This document shows, piece after piece, positions 9,404 through 19,449 of a DNA stretch of 45,000 nt. Positions within the stretch are counted from its first letter, which is position 1; the number at the start of each line of letters is the position of its first letter. Source of the DNA: Prorocentrum cordatum (lineage: Eukaryota; Sar; Dinophyceae; Prorocentrales; Prorocentraceae); the NCBI GenBank assembly GCA_963575745.1, contig CAUYUJ010018461.1, positions 47,023 through 92,022 of the forward strand, read 5' to 3'. Below the pieces are notes generated by a model. It searched no databases and was not told the origin of the DNA. It saw only the letters and a list, made by a program, of their open reading frames with translations. A program made the translations under genes and the position numbers.

Positions 9404-9973
9404 ATGTTGCCCCCCCAACAGGCTGCAGCACTGCAGCGTGGTCTGGGGGGTCTCGCGCGGACCATGACCATGAGAGTTTCCCCCGCAGCCGTCACTTTTG
9501 GCGTTAACATTGACGGTCGCCACTTTGATGGCGTCGCTTACATCATGTTCCTCCTCGGCACGACGTTTGAGAATTTAGTGGAGGAACGCCAACTCAACTC
9601 GGGAACGGCTCTCATCGACTTTCGCGTCCACGCGGGGGAACGGATCGACCGGGCACTAGCACGCTTCGAATTAGCCCGTTATGAGGCTGAGCCGGCAGGC
9701 TTTGACATCCCCAACTTCCAAATCCTTGCAGTTATTCTGTTCAGAGCTGCAGCTGCCCGGAACTTCACCGGACACTTTATTGCAAGTGGGAAGGAGATTG
9801 GAATGCTTGGTTGGGCCAGCCTATCCGTTATCGCGTGGCCTTGGTTGGTCCGGCCTATCCGTTGTCGCGCGGCAGAGGGGAAGTGCGGCGCCAGCGCCGA
9901 CTCCAGCATCAGCACCGACCCCAGCACAGCTACCAGTACGACTGCGTCTTCTACTCCACCTGATCGGCCCTAG
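9404..9973 (+). pseudogene. gag: Ty1/Copia gag, N-terminal part, copy 1
   Basis: An open frame from the ATG at 9404 to the TAG at 9971-9973. The encoded pattern PPQQAAALQRGLGGLARTM, then GVAYIMFLLGTTFENLVEER, then RIDRALARFELARYEAE and GFDIPNFQIL, fits the capsid-like gag of dinoflagellate Copia elements (small-residue LGG-AR start, EE-R, and a repeated R-x-E/R helix). Similarity ends near 9755, and gag-like sequence resumes only near 10640, so gag is interrupted by an insertion or intron. Copy 1 has a TAG just upstream (9380-9382) where copy 2 reads Trp. About 5% of bases differ between copies. Confidence 0.7.
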
Positions 9974-10555
9974 GCACGCCCGGGGGGCCTGACTCGGAGT
10001 GCCATGGGTGGCCGGCGCTCTGCGCCTCCCCCCTGTTCCTCCCTCCTCTCGTCTTCTTGCTCGCGTTTTTTTGTGGGGCCGCCCGCCCAGCGGTCGCGCG
10101 CGCCCTGTCCCCCCCGCCCCTGCGTGGCGGGGCTCGGGCAGGCATCGTGGCGCACGCCCTGCCGCAAGAGCTCAACTGTTCACTGATCGCTGCTTTCGCT
10201 TTTCCTGTCCTTTGAGGTTGCTCGTGTGGGGCCCTGTGCGTGTACCGACTACAGGTTGGTTTGCGCGCGCGCGAGCTCACTCCCCTTCTCCTGCTTCTGC
10301 TGGCTTTGTTTTCTGGTCTTTTGTTCTCTGTCTCTCTCTCTTTCTGTTTCTTGTCGCCCCATTTCTGTGCACGTAGTGCTGCAGCCTCTTAGTTGTCCCT
10401 CCTCTTCTCTGGGGGCGCTGTCCTGCGCTTTCTCCTCCTTCTCCTTGTTTCAAGGTTCCGCTTCCTGGTCGTTTCGCGGCGTGCTTTCTATAGCTCGCGC
10501 GCGGTATTTCGTGTCTCCGCGGATCTGCGACCATTTGTTTTTTTCTTCCGTTTCA
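9974..10555 (+). other. Pyrimidine-rich intron-like insertion inside gag, copy 1
   Basis: A C/T-rich segment with many CTCT and TTCT runs ends in TTTTTTTCTTCCGTTTCAG at 10555, which looks like a 3' splice site. A matching 5' site could not be fixed. It separates the two recognisable parts of gag. It might be a retained intron or an inserted piece. Confidence 0.45.
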
Positions 10556-11484
10556 GGCTGCATCGCAGCTTCGTTGACGTGTATTACAGGCATCGAAGCT
10601 GAGGTGGTCAGATGTTTTGCGGTGGACATAAAGTTATTATGTTCAGAGCCTTCGGAGTGGGGACGTCGCGTGCACAACACTTCCTACAGCCAAATAGCCA
10701 CCGCATGCCGAGCAATCAATCAAAAACTTGATGCTGCGCTTGGACGCATGAGGTCACGTGCCCACTTGCTGAGCGACCCCGTGGCAATATTGGTGGTATC
10801 TTTAGCCGCGGTCGCCGCGCCGAAGCTTTTCATATTGATACTAATGCAGGGCAACCTGCTACAAATGTCTGGAATGATGACCCGCAACCTACAGAGACCA
10901 CAATTTTATTAGCCCAAAGTAGTGGTGCGCCTACGGGGTCGCCAGACTCCAGGGCTAGATATCAGGGGCCGTCGGCTGCGGCGGCCCCTGCACAAGGCAC
11001 TGCCCTTGTAGGCTCAGCGGGGCAACCCGCCGAGTCTGACTTTGGCTCTGGAGCCGACGCCGACACGTCATCGGATGATGAAGCGGCTGCCCTAGATTAC
11101 TCCGACATGCCTACGTATTTTACAGAAGAACAACAAGCTCAATGGCTATCTCTATGATATCAGAAGCAGAAACGCGGGCGTATACGTTTTATGAAGAAGC
11201 CAGTTCGTAAAGTACGAGGCGCTATTCGACGGGCGCTTAGGGTGAAGGGCAAGGGTCGAGGCAAGAGCGAGGGCAAACGACTGCGATGGCATGGCAGAGG
11301 TATGCTGGCATTCCTGGCGTCCCTTACCGGACCGCACTATGAAGAATTATTTCTGGGGGCAGGTAGGGGCCGTGTACGCACTTCAGGATAGGGTAAGGGA
11401 CGTCGGGGCAACCCGAAATATGCTAATGGCAAAACCATGGAATGCGACATCTGCCATCGTACATAACATGTCCGCCGTGTATGC
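10556..11484 (+). pseudogene. gag: Copia gag, C-terminal part with CCHC zinc knuckle, copy 1
   Basis: Gag-like sequence resumes with GRRVHNTSYSQIATACRAIN near 10650. One frame then runs from about 10780 to 11484. It passes an acidic stretch (SGADADTSSDDEAA), MPTYFTEEQQAQWL, a basic stretch (MKKPVRKVRGAIRRALR, KGKGRGKSEGK) and a C-X2-C-X4-H-X4-C zinc knuckle (11443-11484). Three in-frame stops interrupt it: TGA 11155-11157, TAG 11389-11391 and TAA 11464-11466 (inside the knuckle). Each is one base from the residue expected from relatives. All three are also in copy 2, so decay came before the duplication. Confidence 0.75.
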
Positions 11485-11843
11485 CCCCGAGGTGATGGGA
11501 GAGGCAGGCCTGAGGCAGGGGTCCGTCAATGCAGTTGCTTCAAACCGATTCGGACATGCAGCGTATCGACTGGGAGACGCTATTGGCACACCCTGCAGAC
11601 AATCTTACCGCAGTCGTCAAACTCATGGCTGCCAGGTGTCTAAGTGCCAGCATGTCCGTCGAGAGATATGCCGACGGGCTCTCCGAGGAGATCTATGCTG
11701 GCCACGACGAGATAAACATGGCAGACTGGCGCGGCGTGCCCATCGCGGGGGAACCTGCGCAGGTCGACTTTGTTTTGGATTTCCACATGTCCGACGTCCA
11801 ACGTGCGTGGGATTCGCCTCGATATGCTGGGCTTTACTGACCA
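11485..11843 (+). other. Unrecognised link between gag and the RT end, copy 1
   Basis: A protease, integrase and RT core would be expected here over about 3 kb, but only some 360 bases are present. One frame (11529-11840) is open and protein-like (IDWETLLAHPADNLTAVVK, VDFVLDFHMSDVQRAW), but no family was recognised. It is probably a deletion junction within the element. Confidence 0.5.
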
Positions 11844-13005
11844 ATGCATCGAGCGGTGTCTGGAATGTGTATCCAAGATACAGGGATGCTTGGATTTCGA
11901 CGCAAACGGTCATCATCGCCCAAGCCGCGAGCAACCGAGCTTCGGGCGAATGTGCCGGTCGATAAACCCGCATCTCGACACTCTGCGTCGGTTGCAAAAC
12001 CCACGCCCGACGCCTACGGCATCGCCTGCGATGCCCCCCCACGTGCCGATACTCCTGGCATCGAGGATACTTCTTTCACCGACAGGGATTATGAGGATGC
12101 TGGCGTCCTTGGGCCAGAGGCCGCCAGTGTCCTCATGGAGATCTTGTATCTGGCCCGCTGCTGCAGGTTCGATGTCATGCATCCTTTTTGTATGTTCGCA
12201 AGGGAGATTACCAAGTGGAGCTACGCTTGTGATGAACGGTTGCGTCGGTTGGTTTGCTACTTCAAATCGTCGGAATTTAGTGTTTACGCGGATGGATTGG
12301 TGATGCATCGAATCGAATCTCGATCGTGTTTTTCACTGATGCTTCGGTTGCGGACTGCGTTAACACATCAAAGTCCACTGGTGTCTTTGTCGCACTTGTG
12401 GGGTCTAGCGCGTTTGCCCCCCTGAACTCCGCATGCAAGAATCAGACCGTGGTCTCTCGCTCCTCCGCGGAGTCGGAGATCGTGGCGCTGGATGCAGCGC
12501 GACGAACGGAGGGTCTGCCTCTCTAGTCATTCTGGGAAGCGGTAGTACGCTCCACGCCCAGTGACACGTCGCTGGCGGCCAAGAAGAAGCGTCGCAAACC
12601 ACCGCCACGACGGGCGTCGCCCACGCGCGCGTCCTCTCCCCGCACTCGGTCATCAACGCGGATTGCGCGCCCGTCACCACCATCCTCCAGCAACAACATA
12701 GTGCGCGATGACGTCGTACTACATGTTCCTCGTTCTGATCCCACCACGACACCACTGCCTGTGGTCAATCCTATTGTGGCTGAAGACCGAGGCTGTCATT
12801 GTTATGGTGCGCCAGGGACGGACACCGGCGCGTCGCCGTCTCCATCGTGCACATCGTATCAATGTGGATTTGATTACGGAAACATGTCACCATGAGCACA
12901 TGCAACTAACGTGTGTGGGTACAAAAGAACATGTAGCTGACATGATGACATATCACTTCGAGCCTGAGAAGGCTCGGGCCTGGCAGGGTTTACTTGGGTT
13001 GCCAT
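11844..13005 (+). pseudogene. pol: Copia reverse transcriptase C-terminus and RNase H, copy 1
   Basis: The first part reads FTDRDYEDAGVLGPEAASVL then ILYLARCCRFDVMHPF and AREITKWSYACDERLRRLV, the end of a Copia RT. After a frameshift near 12320 it reads FFTDASVADCVNTSKSTGVF and CKNQTVVSRSSAESEIVALD, the RNase H domain, then THRIN-type HRAHRINVDLITE and KEHVADMMTYHF, its end. Copy 1 has a TAG at about 12525 where copy 2 reads Leu, and loses two bases in the acidic EDNEA motif near 12787. Degraded, and it cannot encode an active enzyme. Confidence 0.8.
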
Positions 13006-15263
13006 TTATTTTACCTGCCGTTGCGGAGACCGCCAAGACGCCGGAGATCGCCAAGACTGCCCCTTCTGCCCTGGGCACTTTGTCCAATAGTATCTCTGTC
13101 CCGGCAGTCGTTCGCACGCGTGTGTTTGTTGCTCGTTGCACACCTGATCCGCCGTCCCCCCGTAGCTGTTTTCAGCCTCCCACGATGCCGCGCGCGCCTC
13201 TCTCCCTCGCTCCTGCGGACAGAGGTCACCCAGCCAACGCGAATCGGCCAACGATGGCGGCTCTTCCTCACAAGCTGCAGGGGATGCAGATTGGAGGGCT
13301 CGCTCAAGCTTGCGCCGATGGCAACGTCCGCGCCGGGCCCGCTTTCGAGTCTCAACTCGCTCGTCGCCGCCGCGTCGCCGGGGGGGTGAGCCATGACCTT
13401 GAAACCGAGAGCCGCCCTAACGGGAGTGCGCAGTGTTGGCTTCGCTCCAGTACGCAGGGTTTGCTTGCTGCGGCATCTCAGGTGGCGCAGGAAACGGCGA
13501 ACTTGGTCGCTGGGGATGACCCTCCGAGTCGCAATCTTGCCATTGCTTCCCCATGGATGGCATTCTTCTTCGTCTGGATCACGGTCTTGGGACTATCTTC
13601 AAAGACTCGTGGATCGACGCCTTGATCCGTCAGTATCCAGACTTCCTGTGGTCCAACCCACGCGCTGCCAACACCGACGCCCCCACATGTCCCCCCAAGG
13701 ATGTTTGTGCGCGGGTCGCCAGTGGCATGTGGAAGGTCCCACGGATGCCGTGGGGTAGGGTTGGAAGCGCGTTGCTGGGCGGCTCTGCTGCTGCGACCAT
13801 CGACGATACCTTTCAGTTGTACATGCCACCAGGCCCTCCGGGTCCCATGCCGTTGTTCGTCCGCGATCATGGACTCACGGCGTGCAATTTTCGACGCAGG
13901 ATCGCGCGCGTGTCAAGTTGCCAACTGAACCGCCCGCGGCTCCACGTGCGTCAGATATGGCGGGGCGCGTCGGCAAGTTTGCCGAGTCACTTCGGCGCGC
14001 GTGTTGTCGTGTCTTCCATGTGCTCCCCCCCTGGCGGGACTATGCAGTCAAGGCCTCTTCATGGATCACCTCCCGTGGAGGCTTTGGCGGCGACATCTGT
14101 CACCCTGCGCCGGTGGCAACACTCGCAGAGGACAACGTCGCATTTCAGAGTGCATGTGCGTTGAACCCTTGCGACCCGACGTGGCAGCCGTGGGGGCCCA
14201 GTCACTGCCGCCCAGACGACGTCCCTGAGGAACGGAACGCTGGTGGATTCGATCGTAATCCATTCGGCCCTGATGCCACTGCCACGCGCTGGTTTGCCTT
14301 TGCGAACGGTCGGTGTCTCCTGTGCATGATGAGTAACGATGGTTGGGCACCAGTGATGAAGGAAGATTTCGGCCTCGCCGTCATCCATGCACTTGGCCCC
14401 GGCGGCCGCGCATTCAAATGGGTCAACTTGGGCAGCGACTCGACCTGCCTCGTGGCACCCAGTGGATGGTCAAAAAAGAAGACAAAGACACCGTGCGCTG
14501 GCATCGACGAGATGAACGCCGCCAATTCACGGCGGCAAAGCACTGGGGCATCCAACCCTGCGTTCGCGTCTCTCGTCTGTCCTTGGATGCGCGATTACCA
14601 GTGCCGAGTTGGCGCTACATTGGAGGATGTCAGTACCTGGATGCGGGGCCATATCCTGTTTTGGGCGCTGTCGCGTGACAGTTGCAAACGTTACTGGCTT
14701 GAACACGATACGCCTGTGGTATGTGACCTGCCGTTGTTACCCGAGGCCGGTGGCGGCGCGCTCTGGAACCAGCGGCTGTGCGTGAAGCGTATCATTTCGA
14801 TGCGATTGCGGCTCCTGCTGCGCCGCGCAACGCCGAGCAGCGGACCGGCATTGAGCATGTCCGCGCGGCTCGGGCGCTCTACGTGGCCGGCAAGCGTGAC
14901 GCATGCCGTGACCTCAACGAGGTCATTTGGGCGTATTGGGCAGATGCCTTCCCTTTCCTTGCTTGCGCCGAACAGCGCCACTACCTGCGTGGCCTGAGCG
15001 TATTCCTTTGGTGGGATGGTATTGACATCGCTACGAATGGCAAGTGGATGAAGCTCGCACCGCATCGAGCTCGCGCACCTGTGCCCGAAGAGTATGAGCA
15101 TAGGTGGTTACCTTCGCAAGGAATGGTGGTCTTGGTGATCCCTGAGCACGTCGAGGTGGATATATCCCGCTGTGTTGAAGTCTCTGTTTCCGCTGTCCTA
15201 CGGTCATGGGCCCTGGCAAGGCCCGCCAATGGGAATTGCCTGACAAGTTCGACGAGCTCATGA
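13006..15263 (+). pseudogene. Long unrecognised C-terminal extension after Copia RNase H, copy 1
   Basis: Protein-like sequence continues after RNase H for over 2 kb through changing frames: a Pro/Ala-rich linker (13020-13400), then segments such as PMPLFVRDHGLTACNF, FAESLRRACCRVFHVLPPW, GFDRNPFGPDATATRWFAFA, GRAFKWVNLGSDSTCLV, and at 14778-15263 CRDLNEVIWAYWADAFPFL and SVFLWWDGIDIATNGKWM. One-base losses near 13601 and 13890 relative to copy 2 break the frame. A further break near 14775 is shared by both copies. No known domain was identified. The downstream end is lost at 15370 at the duplication junction. Confidence 0.5.
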
Positions 15264-15373
15264 GTGAGATTATACCAATGTTCACAGGCCGAGGTCTTGC
15301 CGTCTTACCCGCGGACCAGAGGGCCAAATCCCAGGACCGCCCACGCACCAACTCGTGGCATCCACAGAAGGCG

Positions 15374-15650
15374 GATGTATCTGTATATGAATACATATAT
15401 ACATATATGTATATGTGTATGCGTATGTCTATGTTTTTGTTTATGCATATGTGTTTGTATATGTATTTGTATATGTCTATGTTTATACATATATGCATCT
15501 ATATGTAGGTGTATGTCTGCTTTTTGTACATGTATATGTATAGTTATGTGTATATGTATACGTATGTGTATATGTATATGCATGTGTATACATAAATGTA
15601 TATGTATACATGTACATATATGTATATGTATATGTTTATGTATGTATGCT

Positions 15651-15686
<36 letters not shown>

Positions 15687-16106
15687 GTATGTATGCATGC
15701 ATGCGTATGCATGCATGCATGTATGTATGTATGTATGGTCGTACTCATGTACGTAAGTATGCATGCATGCATGCAGGCATGCACGCACGTATGTATGTAC
15801 GTACGTACGTATGTATGTATGTATGTATGTATATACGTACGCATGTAGGTATGTATATATGTATGTACGTATGCATGTATGAATGACTGTATGTGTGTAT
15901 GTATATATGCATGTATGTATTTATGTATTTATGTATGTATGCATGTATGCATGTATGTACATCTGCACGTATGCATGTATGCAAGTATGCATGCATGCAT
16001 ATATGCATGCATGCATACTTATGCATGTATGCATGTATACATGTATGCATGTATGCCTACATGTATGTATGCAAGTATGCATGTATGCATGCACGCATGT
16101 ATGTAC
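15374..16106. repeat. TATG/CATG microsatellite, copy 2
   Basis: Starts with the same hexamer section as copy 1, then has an AT run at about 15652-15680 not seen in copy 1. The long pure TATG tract of copy 1 is absent. Confidence 0.97.
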
Positions 16107-16356
16107 CTGAGAAAGCCCCATGAGGCCCTAGAGAACCACCAGACGCCCGAAGACGACCCAACGAAGACCCCCACGCAGTTTTCGAAATGCAGAACAAGTA
16201 GCATTGATGTCCAACGGTCCTTGTATGATTTGGGAATGCTGTTCTTTGGTCTTCGGGCGTCCGAGACCGCTCAGGAGGCCAGACCATCGTTCCAAAAATA
16301 CTCAATCTGGGTTCTGGGCAGTCCAAGAGAGCCCCAAGGCGGCCCAACGCGGCCCT
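16107..16356 (-). repeat. 15-bp-period repeat, antisense, with unique core, copy 2
   Basis: Same element as 2530-2823, about 98% identical, starting abruptly at CTGAGAAAGCCCC next to the microsatellite. Confidence 0.6.
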
Positions 16357-16377
16357 CCGCAGCCATTTTAGGCCAAG
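16357..16377 (+). promoter_or_regulatory. Spliced-leader-like relic before the glycine-rich gene, copy 2
   Basis: CCGCAGCCATTTTAGGCC then AAG matches the dinoflagellate spliced leader at 17 of 21 positions without gaps (mismatches at positions 4, 14, 16 and 17). The ATG of the glycine-rich gene follows 41 bases later. Confidence 0.5.
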
Positions 16378-16418
16378 CCTTTTGCAACACACGTCGAAAC
16401 TCTCCTCATCTCGGCTCC

Positions 16419-18068
16419 ATGAAGCCGTCGGGCATCTCGGCGCTGTTTTTGCTAGGCTGCGCAGGGGCCTTGCACCTGGACAAGGCCGAGCCTCGCGCGG
16501 CGACCGCTACTCACCTATCTGCCATCTTGAACATGCAGGTGGCGAAGTCGACTCTGACAGTGGACTATCTGATTGTCGGCGGCGGCGGTGGCGGCGCTTC
16601 GGGAGGCGGCGGCGGCGGCGGTGTGCTCCAAGGTACGGGCTTGGTCATATCTGTCGATGAAATCATCGTGGTTGGCGCAGGCGGTCTCGGTGGTTCGGGG
16701 GGCTCTGGCACCTCTGCGGAGGCAACGAGCGGAGGAGATTCTTCGATCGGCTCTCTGGTGGCATATGGCGGTGGCAAGGGTGCGGGGGGCAGTTCCAGGA
16801 CTGCCTCCAGCGGGGGCTCAGGCGGTGGAGGGTCCTTCGATATGCCGAGTGTTGCCTACGCGGCGGGAGTCGCGGGACAGGGCAACCGTGGCGGGCGGAG
16901 CAACTTACCCGGGTATGGCGCAGGCGGTGGCGGCGGCGGTGCGGGCGGCGTTGGGAGCGACGCACCCCAACAGCACTACGGAGGAGATGGTGGCGTTGGA
17001 GTGGCGTCGTCAATTTCAGGCACTTCTACGTATTACGGCGGAGGCGGCGGCGGTGGCGTCAACGCAAATTGCGGTTGCACCACTTATCCGGGAGGGGCTG
17101 GCGGCCTAGGGGGCGGCGGCGATGGAAGCAGTTATGGCGGTGGTCATGGCGCCCATTTCAATGGCGAGAATGGACAGGCAAACACTGGCGGTGGTGGTGG
17201 CGGCACCGATCCTGAATCTTCCTTGGCCGGCAATGGAGGGTCTGGCATAGTAATCATCAGGTATCTGAGTTCCACCCCGTTGCTCCAAGGCGGCACAGTC
17301 ACCACGAGCAACGGCTACCAGATTCATACTTTCACAGCAACTGGGTCGCAGACCGTGACAGTTGAGGCGGCCCCGACACCCTATCCGACGGCCTTCCCGA
17401 CGCCCTACCCGACGGCTTACCCGACGCCTTATCCGACGGCCTTCCCGACGCCCCACCCGACGCCTTATCCGACGGCCTTCCCGACGCCCTACCCGACGGC
17501 TTACCCGACGGCCTTCCCGACGTCGGGCGTAGCCGGCGGTGTGGCTGCCACTGGCGACCCCCACCTGCAGACCGTCCACGGTGAGCGGTTCGATTTGATG
17601 AAGCCAGGCAACCATGTCCTGATTAACATCCCTAGAGGAATGCGCGCTGAAGAGGCATTGCTTCGCGTGCAGGCTGAGACGCGCCGAATTGGTAGTTCCT
17701 GCACGGACATGTATATCGTCGGTGTCAATGTTACGGGGTCTTGGGCAGATGCGAAGCAAGCCGGATGGTATCGATACGCCGTGTCCACACGTGTAGTCGA
17801 GACTCCAGGATGGGTTGCGTTTGAGAAGGTTGAGCTGAAGGTCGTTCAAGGACACACGCAAAGTGGCATCAACTACTTGAACTTGTACGTGAAACATCTG
17901 GGGCAGACAGGGTTTGCAGTCGGGGGCCTGCTGGGAGAGGACGACCACAAAGACGCAATGACTCCTCCAGAATATTGTGCTCACCATGTGCGTCTTAGTC
18001 AAGATGATCTGGGAGTGAGCGGCAGGGGGCCTTCCGTGTCTTCGGCTGCCGTAGCCTACTTCGACTGA
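16419..18068 (+). CDS. Secreted glycine-rich protein with PTPYPTAF linker and vWD-like C-terminal module
   Basis: Intact 549-residue ORF. The ATG at 16419 opens a signal peptide (MKPSGISALFLLGCAGALHL); an in-frame extension upstream crosses the TATG microsatellite and is not credible. Residues 49-282 form a glycine-rich domain of the kind found in marine proteins and tail fibres, starting DYLIVGGGGGG and ending GGSGIVIIRY, then GGTVTTSNGYQIHTFTATGS. Residues 318-369 are a PTPYPTAFPT repeat linker, likely extended and perhaps glycosylated. Residues 378-520 start GDPHLQTVHGERFDL, like the opening of a von Willebrand D domain, and include NHVLINIPRG and GFAVGGLLGEDDH; I know this module from dinoflagellate predicted proteins. 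The protein is probably secreted and structural or adhesive, which is inference. Copy 1 has a one-base deletion, so this copy may be the only working one. Confidence 0.85.
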   Translation: MKPSGISALFLLGCAGALHLDKAEPRAATATHLSAILNMQVAKSTLTVDYLIVGGGGGGASGGGGGGGVLQGTGLVISVDEIIVVGAGGLGGSGGSGTSAEATSGGDSSIGSLVAYGGGKGAGGSSRTASSGGSGGGGSFDMPSVAYAAGVAGQGNRGGRSNLPGYGAGGGGGGAGGVGSDAPQQHYGGDGGVGVASSISGTSTYYGGGGGGGVNANCGCTTYPGGAGGLGGGGDGSSYGGGHGAHFNGENGQANTGGGGGGTDPESSLAGNGGSGIVIIRYLSSTPLLQGGTVTTSNGYQIHTFTATGSQTVTVEAAPTPYPTAFPTPYPTAYPTPYPTAFPTPHPTPYPTAFPTPYPTAYPTAFPTSGVAGGVAATGDPHLQTVHGERFDLMKPGNHVLINIPRGMRAEEALLRVQAETRRIGSSCTDMYIVGVNVTGSWADAKQAGWYRYAVSTRVVETPGWVAFEKVELKVVQGHTQSGINYLNLYVKHLGQTGFAVGGLLGEDDHKDAMTPPEYCAHHVRLSQDDLGVSGRGPSVSSAAVAYFD

Positions 18069-18684
18069 TCGGATTCAGTGCCACGTTCTCCCCATGACAA
18101 ACCCATCATGTTGCATACGCTGCTTGCCCTTTTTCCGTCTGATAAAACATGTACAGTGGATCGAACCGTAATCACGCCAGCGTGGAGCAGAACAAACGGA
18201 TATATAAATCCTCCCCAGGCGGACTCGCGGCGCAATGCCGAGCGCCGCACCTCGAGTCGTAGCTGTCTGGCCTCTCGGCCCTCGCCAGCTTGCCACACAA
18301 TTGCAGGACAAACTCTTGCCGTGGTTGTTGGCGCCTTCATCTTTTCATCCTCCGTGCCCATTGCCCACTTACTTGCCCTGCTAGTTTCTCTCACCCTCTC
18401 TCTCTCTCTCTCTTTTTTTTTTTGTTGTTTTTTGTTTTTTTTTCAATTTTTATTTATATATATATATATATATTATATATTTTTATTTCTCTCTCTCTCT
18501 CTCTCTCTTTTCTGACGCCCCGCAAACTTACGCAGAAGGCAATCCATGGATCCGGCGCTCGCTCGCCCTTTTGGAGACTAACGCTTTCCTCTTTCTGAAC
18601 GCTTCCTTGGCCAGATGCGATGCTGCCACAGAGCAAAAAATATATCATCCCAGTGCGACCCTACCTAGGAGTTGGAGCATCTAG
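18069..18684. other. 3' flank of the glycine-rich gene, copy 2, with CT, T and AT runs
   Basis: Unique sequence like copy 1, then CT and T runs with an added AT microsatellite (about 18452-18480) that copy 1 lacks. No gene seen. Confidence 0.6.
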
Positions 18685-18690
18685 GAAAGC

Positions 18691-18882
18691 AGCATCTACA
18701 TCTACACCGACAGCTACATTAACATCTACACCTGCATCTACATCTACATCAACATCAACAGCGAGACTCACATCTACATCTACATCTACACCTACATCTA
18801 CACCTACATCTACACCTACATCTACATCTACATCTACATCTACACCTACACCTACACCTACATCGACATGTACATCTACACT
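18691..18882. repeat. ACATCT/ACACCT hexamer minisatellite, copy 2
   Basis: Same array as 5119-5296 with a different order of ACATCT and ACACCT units. Confidence 0.95.
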
Positions 18883-18884
18883 TT

Positions 18885-18995
18885 CGCATTGGTTTTGTTT
18901 TTGCTTTGCATTGCCTTGCCTTTGCTTTTGCTTTTGCTGTTGCTTTTGCTTTGATTTTGTTTTTGCTTTTGCTTGATTTTGTTTTTGCTTTGCCT
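18885..18995. repeat. TTTTGC hexamer repeat, copy 2
   Basis: Counterpart of 5310-5425, with slightly different unit numbers. Confidence 0.85.
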
Positions 18996-19084
18996 ACGCA
19001 CAAACACACACACACACGCATGTTTTCGCATTCGCTCACCGGGTGTGCTTGAGAATGCTCCGTATCCGGTCTACTACCGCACGA

Positions 19085-19400
19085 CTTGGCCATCTTGGGC
19101 GCCTCTAGGGCCGTCTTGGGACGTTTTTGGGACGTTTTTGGGGGCCTCTTGGGAGCCTTGAGGCCGTCTTTGGGGCGTCTTGGACCGTCGTCAACGCTGT
19201 GAAAACCGAAAAGCCGTGTATGGCGAAAATGTATGTTTCCTGTAGGGAACCCATGATTTTTGTCTCCTGGTGGCCTCTTGGGACGCCTCTTGGGAGCCTC
19301 TTGGGGCTTCTTGGGTAGCTTTTGGGGCCTCCTGGGAGCGTCTTGGGGCGAAAAGCTCGATTTTTCGGTTCGTCCTGGGGCGGTTTTGGAGGCTGCGAGC
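19085..19400 (+). repeat. 15-bp-period GC-rich repeat with unique core, copy 2
   Basis: Counterpart of 5507-5815, about 97% identical by eye. Confidence 0.75.
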
Positions 19401-19449
19401 TGCGAGCTGAGAGGCGCGACCCGCGAGCTGCGAGGCGCTAGCCGCTCGC

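Larger units (their letters stand above)
1600..15370. repeat. Tandem segmental duplication, unit 1 (13.77 kb)
   Basis: The sequence from GCGGATGTATCTG at 1600 is repeated from 15371. All features of the unit recur in the same order and orientation in both copies. Unit 1 ends in ...CATCCACAGAAG at 15370, and the start of unit 2 follows at once. In unit 2 the same CATCCACAGAAG (ending 28962) is followed instead by ACGGATCACGACC, the original right flank. Copies differ by substitutions, small indels and microsatellite length. Hand-compared identity runs from about 95% in gag to over 99% in the glycine-rich CDS. Confidence 0.95.

Noticed and set aside
10780-11484. Stop-codon reassignment as the explanation of the in-frame stops in gag
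   Set aside because: All three stop types are affected, and the intact glycine-rich gene ends at an ordinary TGA. Decay is simpler.
15879-16418. 180-codon in-frame extension upstream of the copy-2 glycine-rich gene
   Set aside because: It crosses the microsatellite and the 15-bp-period repeat, is out of frame in copy 1, and lies before a good signal peptide that begins at the ATG at 16419.
16540-18002. Long minus-strand ORFs opposite the glycine-rich gene (Arg-rich, GRREGRRIRRRV type)
   Set aside because: They are shadows of the Gly and PTPYPT codons on the plus strand, with no ATG-led recognisable protein.
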